A stretch of 64,000 nucleotides of DNA, taken from positions 24,156 through 88,155 of the forward strand of contig NZ_CP074151.1 in the NCBI RefSeq assembly GCF_019968765.1, given 5' to 3'. The stretch is from Enterobacter sp. JBIWA008 (GTDB lineage: Bacteria > Pseudomonadota > Gammaproteobacteria > Enterobacterales > Enterobacteriaceae). The translations under genes were made by a program, and so were the position numbers. Positions 58,418 through 64,000 of the stretch are shown one piece after another (the first letter of the stretch is position 1; the number at the start of each line of letters is the position of its first letter). The notes beneath the pieces are model-generated. The model was given only the letters and a program-made list of their open reading frames with translations. It did no database searches and had not been told where the DNA came from.

Positions 58418-58791
58418 GATTCCTCCTGCTTTTTCTTCATGATCACACTCGTTCCACCACCATGGGCAAAAAAGCTGATTTGTAATTCGTCCATGCTCAG
58501 AGCCTCACAACGAATTGACTCGATGTTTAAGCCCGGCAAATCCTCTCCCAGCTTCGTTACCAACCTACCTTCGATGGCCACCTCTACTAAGTGACTAGTT
58601 TCCGAGCCGATAGGCTCATGCTTGAACTCCTCCATAGGACTCCCCCAATGCGGCAGCCCATAAACGCTCCCGGAGGGAGTGCGTAGCCATTCGTGTAGCC
58701 GGGCCATCCATACATCTTTTTGCCCCTTTGCAATGACGATTCCGTTCTCGTCCACGCTTAGAAGCGCGTCCACCTCATAAAACATGCTCAA
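58414..58791 (-). CDS. pmgA: gp25/gpW-like baseplate wedge protein PmgA
   Basis: This 125-residue protein has the fold pattern of T4 gp25-like wedge subunits: DVWMARLHEWLRTPSGSVYGLPHWGSPMEEFKHEPIG, then an EVAIEGRLVTKLGEDLPGLNIESIRCEA strand region. It overlaps bplB and sit. The pairing of a gp25-like with a J-like protein is standard for contractile tails and supports the assignment. Confidence 0.8.
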   Translation of the reverse strand: MSMFYEVDALLSVDENGIVIAKGQKDVWMARLHEWLRTPSGSVYGLPHWGSPMEEFKHEPIGSETSHLVEVAIEGRLVTKLGEDLPGLNIESIRCEALSMDELQISFFAHGGGTSVIMKKKQEES

Positions 58792-61700
58792 TCCTCCAGC
58801 AGAACATCCAGTGATGGATCACTAATTGTGGTGCTGGCACGTTCTCTTGGCTGCGGCTGGGCCGTTTTAACCACTTTGTCAGGATCACCTTTGCTTCCGC
58901 TCTTGGTGGCTCCCAGGATGTCCTTGAGAACGCTGTACACACCGTCCAGCGTTTTCAACATAGCCGGATCGTTATTTATGTTGTCAGTGGTTAAAGTTTG
59001 TCGAACGCCGCTTCGGGCCAGGTCAGTTACCGTTGGCAGTTGCTGGGGCATACTGAGGAAAGGTTCTTGTCTCTTAGGCTGCGCGCCGAAAAGCGTACTA
59101 TTCAGTCCACTTGCATTTGAACTGACAGTGGATGCAACTGACTGAATCCCACCGTCGAGCAATTTTCCCGCCTTTTGGGTTAAAGGACTCACAGCTCGCG
59201 CTATGTCAGAATTTCCCCCTGTAACCTGAGACATGAGATCGTTAACAACCCCGCCGCCGCTAATACCTCCAATCACTCGCGATACATGTTCACCAGCTGT
59301 CGGTAAAATGGCAGATCCTATGTTCTTTAAGCCTTCAACGGATGATTCAAAGAGCGATGGACTTCCACCCTCTCCTTGTTCGATGACTTTGTAACCGTTG
59401 TTATAAACAGGGATTCCTCGCTCGTTTAGCGGCGGGTTTTGATCATCTTGACTGGCGGTACCTAACAGGTCGATATCTGCCCTTTTGCCTGTGTCCTGGC
59501 GGGCACTAGGTCGTTTTACTTGCTGAAGAGCCGCCAGAGGTGCGGCCGGAGTAAAGCCAACCTTTTTTCCTGTCCAGTCCTGAACTTTGGCGCTGATCTG
59601 TTTATCCAGCTCACGGGATTTCGCTATCGCAGCCTGGATAGCTTCAGGTGTATTGGCCGACATCAACCCAGTCATAGCAGATGTGGAAGAAGCGCCTAAA
59701 TCTCCTATGGTAGACATCAAGCCATCTTGCGGTACCTTAGTGGCGGCTGTCTCTTCGGTGAGAAGTCCTGCGGGTGTAGCTGTAAGTGCCTTAGCTGAAT
59801 GCTGTTGTGCCAGTTTAAATGCCGTTTCGTTCGACACATTTGGCTTTGGAGATAATACGTGCGTTGGTACTGGCTTCTTCACTGATTGCGCGCGTTGCGC
59901 GACTTCTGAGTCGGTAATTGGCGTTTTAAAAGACACAGCATTTTTTTGTGGTGCCAGTGCTGTGCCAGTGGAGTTAGCCAATTTCACCTTACTACCGAAG
60001 CTGTATTGGGAATCTGCCGCAATAGCCTGCTCGCCGTTAGCAGTCCGAGCGGCATTTATCTTCGTTAGCGATTCGTTAGAGAACTTGCCTTCCCACTTAC
60101 CAGTATCCCTGTTGAATGTTCCCAGAGCGTCTTTGATGTACCCATCGTTGACTGCCGGATTTCCGCCCTCTTTCGTCGCAATGGCGCGAACGAGGCGGGT
60201 CATCACTTCAGGGTCGGAAGCGTCGATCTTTTCGTTAGGGGATACGCCCAGATAATCACAGACGTTTTTGATGTACTGATTCGTGTTATTTTCGTTCGGC
60301 GGAGCCCATTTAGAAATAATGCTCGATACTGTCTGAAGTTTCTCGTAGCCAGCAGCCTTGCTGGTACCCTCGTAGTAACTGGATACCTGATTTGCTAATC
60401 CACGAATGCCCTCTTCAGGCGTGTTGAATTTGGCGAAACGCTGTTCACCATTCGAATTAGCGGCTTCCAGGCTCGCGCCTTCTTGGTTTGCAAATACCAG
60501 GTTACCCGGGTTGTTGTTGCGAAAATTACGGTTCTTAGCGTTGCTTCCACCAATATTTAGATCAGCTGCGATGTTATTGGCCGCTGGTGCCGTGAATTCA
60601 GCTTTTGATGTGTAACCATGCTCACCGACACCATCTTCGCCAAACTGTCCCCCTTGTAACTGCCCTTTTAACCCTTCGATCGCAGAAACAGTTTTTCGAG
60701 TGCCATCTTCGATGGAGGTCTTGAGTTGTTTGGTACTGTCCTCATCTGACCTGAAGCCTGATTTAACCTTATCGACAACGTTGGCCGCTGCCCCAAACGC
60801 TAAGTTTTTAGCCCCCGAAAATATCGATTGGGCGAAGTCCATTCCGCCCTCTAACCCACGTGCGATAGAGTCAGTTCCGACAGACTGAAGTTTATCCCCT
60901 GTTCCACTTAGACCAACTGCTGAAAGTCCTTGGCCAACAAGATTTGTGGCACCAGTTAACAGCCCGCCCATATCCAACACGTTTGCACCGGCATAAGCGG
61001 TTTTCTGTTTAGTAGATACCTCTTTGCCTTCGGCTACCCCGAAAGCCTCCCGTTGGGCATCCTCATCGTTAAAGCCCTCTACCGCGTCATAACCAGCAAG
61101 AAGCGCAGTGCCGACACCAGGAATAAAGCGCAAAGCACCCTTGGCTGCAGCCTTTGCTCCCATTTTGGCTGCAGCATGTTCGGTTTCTCTTAACGCCACT
61201 GAGCCAGTCACTTTCCCGGCCTGCTTAGTTGCTGCTGTTTCTACACTTTTTTCGGCTGCGATTCCGGTGGCGCTGCCTGCTTGCTTGGCTACAGCGGCTT
61301 CGGTCCCTTTGGCGGTGACTTGAGCAGCTGCCTTACTTTCTTTCAGTATTGGTTTTGCGGTATTGGCTGCTGTGTTTGCTCCCTTGGAACTTAGTGCGCC
61401 CGCCCCTGTCACTGCACCGATTGTTGCTGCTGTACCGGCTGCAACCTTTGCACCGACACTGCTGAAAATTTTACCTATGCGTCCAAACCGACCTTTAGGT
61501 TTAGTGCCACGCGTTTTTCTGGTGGACTTCTCAATAGAATCAGGGCGTTCACCTCGATTATTCCCGCGACCAGTTGAACCTCCACCAGCGCGGCGTTTTG
61601 TACCCCTTCGACCGCCAGGCCAACGATTTCTGAAGAAGTCAGGCATATTGAAACTGCCACCGGAAGACATAGACTTTCTGAGCTTAATTATCTCGTCTTC

Positions 61701-62666
61701 TACGTCCTCAAGCGTTCCGATAATACGATCATCATTACTTGATAGGGCCTTGGTCTGCTCCTGGATCACTTTGACCGATTGGGAAGCTTGGTTTTCTGCA
61801 AAAATTTTAGAAGAGTTAACTTTACCCAGCTCTGGAGCAGAAATTGGCTTTGCCTGAGCTGGTGGATAACTCAGAGCTTCCGACTGAGTGCTCGATGTAA
61901 CTTTTGAGGATTTTTTACCGACGTCTTTTTTGTCACCATTTAGCTCATCAACCCACTTTTTGAGCGAGATAGCTTTCCCACCAGTCTCTTTAGCTAACTC
62001 CACTACACCACTGGCTGCCATCCATAAAGGACCACCGACTCCCACTCCGGCCGCGTCCGTAACATCGCTGCCTTCTGCTTTATCATGCTTATCATCGAGG
62101 CCAATTATTGAACCGAGCCTTCTCAAAAAACCTTCTTGAAGCTTGGCGGTAGCGCTGTTTTGCTTCTTACGGTTGTTGTTCTCAGCTATCTCGGATTGCT
62201 TATTTTCCGAGATAAAGCGGCCTTTCCCGTCACGTTGCGTTATTTTTGGGGATGAGTTGGCTGTGGTGTCATTATGTATTCTTTGAATGTTCTGCCGGTA
62301 TGATCTCTTTAGAGTTACAGAGTTCTTCAGATTTTTTTCCGCTGGCTCTGATGTCTGATTGTTTTGTAAAACGTTACCGAGATCAGACACCAGTTTAGGC
62401 TTACGTCGTGCTTTTTTGGGCATTCGGGAAACATAGACATTCTCATGCTGCAGCGCTATTCCAGAGACATCATTTGTGACTACCGGTGCCTGTTTATTTA
62501 TATGTGAAAGCCTACGTGTAACGCGCCCCTGATTTTCGCCAGCGCCCGCTACTAAGGTGCCTTTAGCGGTTATGGCGTTTTTAATATCGGCCAGTGCTTT
62601 GAGCTCGTTAGCGCTGGCATCCTCGATTGCGCTAATGATAGCGATCCGATCTTGCTGTTTATCCAA
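58788..62666 (-). CDS. sit: Sit: large tail/baseplate protein with transglycosylase-like domain
   Basis: This 1,292-residue protein begins with a helix and a long low-complexity, Lys/Asn/Ala/Gly-rich region (residues 1-500; for example RGTKRRAGGGSTGRGNNRGE and many Ala/Thr repeats). Near residues 700-860 is a domain with NFRNNNPGNLVFANQEG, QRFAKFNTPEEGIRGLANQVSSYY and ISKWAPPNENNTNQYIKNVCDYLGVSPNEKID. This is the NNPGN-type lytic transglycosylase-related fold seen in injected or tail-tip proteins. P1 Sit is annotated as a structural injection transglycosylase. It would open the cell wall during DNA entry. Confidence 0.82.
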   Translation of the reverse strand: MDKQQDRIAIISAIEDASANELKALADIKNAITAKGTLVAGAGENQGRVTRRLSHINKQAPVVTNDVSGIALQHENVYVSRMPKKARRKPKLVSDLGNVLQNNQTSEPAEKNLKNSVTLKRSYRQNIQRIHNDTTANSSPKITQRDGKGRFISENKQSEIAENNNRKKQNSATAKLQEGFLRRLGSIIGLDDKHDKAEGSDVTDAAGVGVGGPLWMAASGVVELAKETGGKAISLKKWVDELNGDKKDVGKKSSKVTSSTQSEALSYPPAQAKPISAPELGKVNSSKIFAENQASQSVKVIQEQTKALSSNDDRIIGTLEDVEDEIIKLRKSMSSGGSFNMPDFFRNRWPGGRRGTKRRAGGGSTGRGNNRGERPDSIEKSTRKTRGTKPKGRFGRIGKIFSSVGAKVAAGTAATIGAVTGAGALSSKGANTAANTAKPILKESKAAAQVTAKGTEAAVAKQAGSATGIAAEKSVETAATKQAGKVTGSVALRETEHAAAKMGAKAAAKGALRFIPGVGTALLAGYDAVEGFNDEDAQREAFGVAEGKEVSTKQKTAYAGANVLDMGGLLTGATNLVGQGLSAVGLSGTGDKLQSVGTDSIARGLEGGMDFAQSIFSGAKNLAFGAAANVVDKVKSGFRSDEDSTKQLKTSIEDGTRKTVSAIEGLKGQLQGGQFGEDGVGEHGYTSKAEFTAPAANNIAADLNIGGSNAKNRNFRNNNPGNLVFANQEGASLEAANSNGEQRFAKFNTPEEGIRGLANQVSSYYEGTSKAAGYEKLQTVSSIISKWAPPNENNTNQYIKNVCDYLGVSPNEKIDASDPEVMTRLVRAIATKEGGNPAVNDGYIKDALGTFNRDTGKWEGKFSNESLTKINAARTANGEQAIAADSQYSFGSKVKLANSTGTALAPQKNAVSFKTPITDSEVAQRAQSVKKPVPTHVLSPKPNVSNETAFKLAQQHSAKALTATPAGLLTEETAATKVPQDGLMSTIGDLGASSTSAMTGLMSANTPEAIQAAIAKSRELDKQISAKVQDWTGKKVGFTPAAPLAALQQVKRPSARQDTGKRADIDLLGTASQDDQNPPLNERGIPVYNNGYKVIEQGEGGSPSLFESSVEGLKNIGSAILPTAGEHVSRVIGGISGGGVVNDLMSQVTGGNSDIARAVSPLTQKAGKLLDGGIQSVASTVSSNASGLNSTLFGAQPKRQEPFLSMPQQLPTVTDLARSGVRQTLTTDNINNDPAMLKTLDGVYSVLKDILGATKSGSKGDPDKVVKTAQPQPRERASTTISDPSLDVLLED

Positions 62667-62694
62667 AACATCCTCCCCTGCGCAGCTGCCTGAG

Positions 62695-62910
62695 CTATCT
62701 ATTTTTCACGGCCTGAGCCTTATATTTCTGTTCCAGCGCTTTGCTCATATGGATGGCTCGCCACTGAGAAAGGCGCTCTACGTCTCCCACCGGCTGATAT
62801 CCATAAAGAGCAAGGTTGTTAATGATGGTTAGCCATCCATTCAGGTCTAATTGATGGGATAAACTCTCGATTGAGAAATGGGACGTACAGCGTCGTGGTA
62901 ACGTCTGCAC
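62695..62910 (-). CDS. Short frame between Sit and the baseplate-hub gene (start unclear)
   Basis: Only the part after 62819 lies outside the upstream gene: LTIINNLALYGYQPVGDVERLSQWRAIHMSKALEQKYKAQAVKNR. It looks like a real helical protein end. The only ATG in frame (62910) is 91 bases inside the previous gene and lacks a ribosome site. The alternatives are a rare start at the previous stop (CATCATTAAC) or a +1 frameshift that extends the previous protein. The coordinates given are the whole open frame. Confidence 0.4.
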   Translation of the reverse strand: MQTLPRRCTSHFSIESLSHQLDLNGWLTIINNLALYGYQPVGDVERLSQWRAIHMSKALEQKYKAQAVKNR

Positions 62911-63640
62911 CCTCCTTTGCGTTTTTGCATTTTTGCGGAGGTAGGATTAGACGGCTTGTACCATGTTCTATCGACATGAGTAGCCCATGGCGCAGGTCGC
63001 GCTGCATGAGCTGTATACGCGCTACGAGGGGTGTAAATTCGGTTTCTAAAGCCATAGCTTCGATCATTTCGAATCGTCTATTTGCTGCTTCGGTAAAGTC
63101 TTCTGGGTCATCGTCGAGAGCTGTGCATAAAGCAAGTTCAGCTATGCGAAACCGAGACATTCCGGCACTGTAGTCTGGATCTTTCATATCTGGTAGAGAG
63201 GCGCGCATTCGTTCGAGCATATGAGCACCACGACCAGTGAGTGGTTTTAAAGTCCACTGAGTTGGTTTTCCATTCACCGGAACCTGTGTTTTTACGTGAG
63301 GCTCTACGGTCAGCAGTTCAACTGTTTCAGCCAACTGGTTTAGGTCAATATCTGCATTATGAGAGCTGTTGCAATGGCGGCACTCATAGGAATATGTCAT
63401 TACTGGATCTGGGCGCGAGTTAACAAAGATCCACCACAGTGCGGTTCGACGGTCTTGAATGGTCCATTCAGCACTGTCGCTGATCGGAGGCTCCTGCATG
63501 GAGTTAAGGTATTCTGTTGTTGTAACCTCATCTTCACTTGGATTGAAATCGCTGTATTTGATTGCGTCTTTCACCGTTGGAGCATGAAATTTAACCTCAA
63601 TTTGAGGTTTGGATGGTAATGGGAAGCTTGGGATATTCAA
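62819..63640 (-). CDS. T4 gp26-like baseplate hub protein
   Basis: This 273-residue protein starts MNIPSFPLPSKPQIEVKFHAPTVKDAIKYSDFNPSEDE. Its plan resembles the T4_baseplate (gp26-type) hub family. It has a YECRHCNSSHNADIDLNQL zinc-knuckle-like segment and ALDDDPEDF. It is the first gene of the leftward baseplate operon (this gene, short frame, sit, pmgA, bplB, 16, R, S). P1 has pmgB in an equivalent place next to sit. It lies directly beside the plasmid origin. Confidence 0.7.
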   Translation of the reverse strand: MNIPSFPLPSKPQIEVKFHAPTVKDAIKYSDFNPSEDEVTTTEYLNSMQEPPISDSAEWTIQDRRTALWWIFVNSRPDPVMTYSYECRHCNSSHNADIDLNQLAETVELLTVEPHVKTQVPVNGKPTQWTLKPLTGRGAHMLERMRASLPDMKDPDYSAGMSRFRIAELALCTALDDDPEDFTEAANRRFEMIEAMALETEFTPLVARIQLMQRDLRHGLLMSIEHGTSRLILPPQKCKNAKEGADVTTTLYVPFLNREFIPSIRPEWMANHH

Positions 63641-63730
63641 TGTACTCTCCGGTCGGGTTTCTTATGACCAGGCGAGCATATTCAGTGTGTGATTTTTAAC
63701 GATAATGCACTCAAATAGATAACCTTTAAA

Positions 63731-63990
63731 GTTATCCACTGGATAGATCCAATAATAAGATCCTACATAGATCCTAATATTACCAAACAGATCCCGGCAT
63801 GCTTCAGGCCGCGCCAGCTCTGGCTTGAAAGGCCATCAGGATGTGTGCTGGCGGGAGTTTCATGTGTGCTGTTGGGATAAAAATGTGCGCTGGAGGGTTG
63901 TAAATGTGTGCTGGCGGGTTATAGGATGTGTGCTGACGGGAACCGGCGGTAAGTTGTCCAATGCCGATAAACTTATCCACATAACTATGG
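63731..63990 (+). promoter_or_regulatory. oriR: P1-type plasmid origin oriR with iterons
   Basis: From left to right there is a DnaA box TTATCCACT (63732-63740); four AGATCC-type Dam heptamers (GATC at 63746, 63759, 63770, 63790) in AT-rich DNA; and five iterons starting at about 63840, 63861, 63882, 63903 and 63925. Their core is ATGTGTGCTGGCGGG and the spacing is 21-22 bp, so all lie on one helix face. A consensus DnaA box TTATCCACA follows (63972-63980). This is the layout of P1 oriR with incC iterons. RepA is expected to start just past the right edge on the plus strand and to repress itself through the iterons. Confidence 0.92.
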
Positions 63991-64000
63991 TAAAACATTG

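Noticed and set aside
59587..60255. Long plus-strand open frame (about 220 codons) opposite sit
   Set aside because: It lies wholly antisense to a well-supported structural gene, has no ribosome site, and its Ser/Ala/Val-rich composition mirrors the Gly/Ala/Thr-rich sit sequence.
63839..63945. Iterons as a CRISPR array
   Set aside because: The units are only 21 bp apart with no spacers; repeats are adjacent and match plasmid iterons. No CRISPR array was seen anywhere in the window.

Overview
The window reads as most of a temperate phage-plasmid of the P1/D6 group from an enterobacterial host. Four things support this. The packaging, antirestriction, lysis, tail and baseplate genes occur in P1-like blocks (pacA-pacB, darB, pro-prt, ddrB, ssb, ddrA-darA-hdf-lydB-lydA, invertase, S/U, R, 16, bplB, pmgA, sit). 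A Cre-family recombinase closely resembling Dre of phage D6 sits beside a rox-like site. A P1-type iteron origin lies at the right edge. GATC (Dam) clusters and a very dense set of E. coli-type Chi octamers run through the sequence. Homology statements are from memory of these families; no search was run.

Layout. 0-8.5 kb: accessory and early genes. These are an exported protein, a c4/icd-like antisense-RNA locus, a Ref-like HNH nuclease, a compact run of small early genes (ASCH, DUF968-like, winged-helix and Ea22-like proteins), two tiny hydrophobic peptides with a divergent small RNA (type I toxin-antitoxin-like), and a lipoprotein. 8.5-16.7 kb: a LexA-controlled pair including a UmuD'-like protein, a 1.43 kb Tn3-type non-autonomous element with perfect 39-bp ends and a 5-bp duplication, an operon behind two identical 16-bp palindromes, and an overlapping minus-strand operon (winged-helix-like, DUF2829/Tad2-like, PD-(D/E)XK-like) beside the Dre-like gene. 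16.8-22.7 kb: the rox-like site, two unknown genes, and the pacA/pacB terminase operon with a GATC-rich pac region inside pacA. 22-24.8 kb: a second DUF2829 protein, tRNA-Ile(CAU), a tRNA-like remnant and structured non-coding DNA.

24.8-40.4 kb: a coiled-coil protein, a VRR-NUC nuclease, two genes in the ulx/lxc position, the 2,292-residue DarB methylase-helicase, an endolysin, a RepL-like lytic initiator with a strong inverted repeat inside its gene, prohead protease, portal, and a small Xre-type repressor. 40.1-48.8 kb: the ddrB/ssb/ddrA/darA/hdf/lydBA block. It is interrupted by an oppositely oriented AT-rich two-gene cassette: a RelE-like protein plus a Shedu-family (DUF4263) nuclease. 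This is the best defence-island candidate. 49-54.6 kb: a serine invertase and a five-site inversion cluster offering alternative tail-fibre ends. 54.6-63.6 kb: tail and baseplate genes. 63.7-64 kb: the plasmid origin, with DnaA boxes, GATC heptamers and five iterons; repA probably starts just beyond the right edge.

How it works together. The oriR and the Dre/rox-like pair would maintain the circular plasmid prophage and resolve its dimers. The RepL region would drive lytic replication. PacA/PacB would cut at pac for headful packaging. DarA/DarB/Ddr/Hdf would build an antirestriction-loaded head. The invertase would diversify host range. A LexA-linked UmuD' mimic, a c4-like RNA, an Xre repressor and a widely repeated ATTTTCTAAC motif are the visible regulatory layers. 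The main immunity repressor and repA are not in the window.
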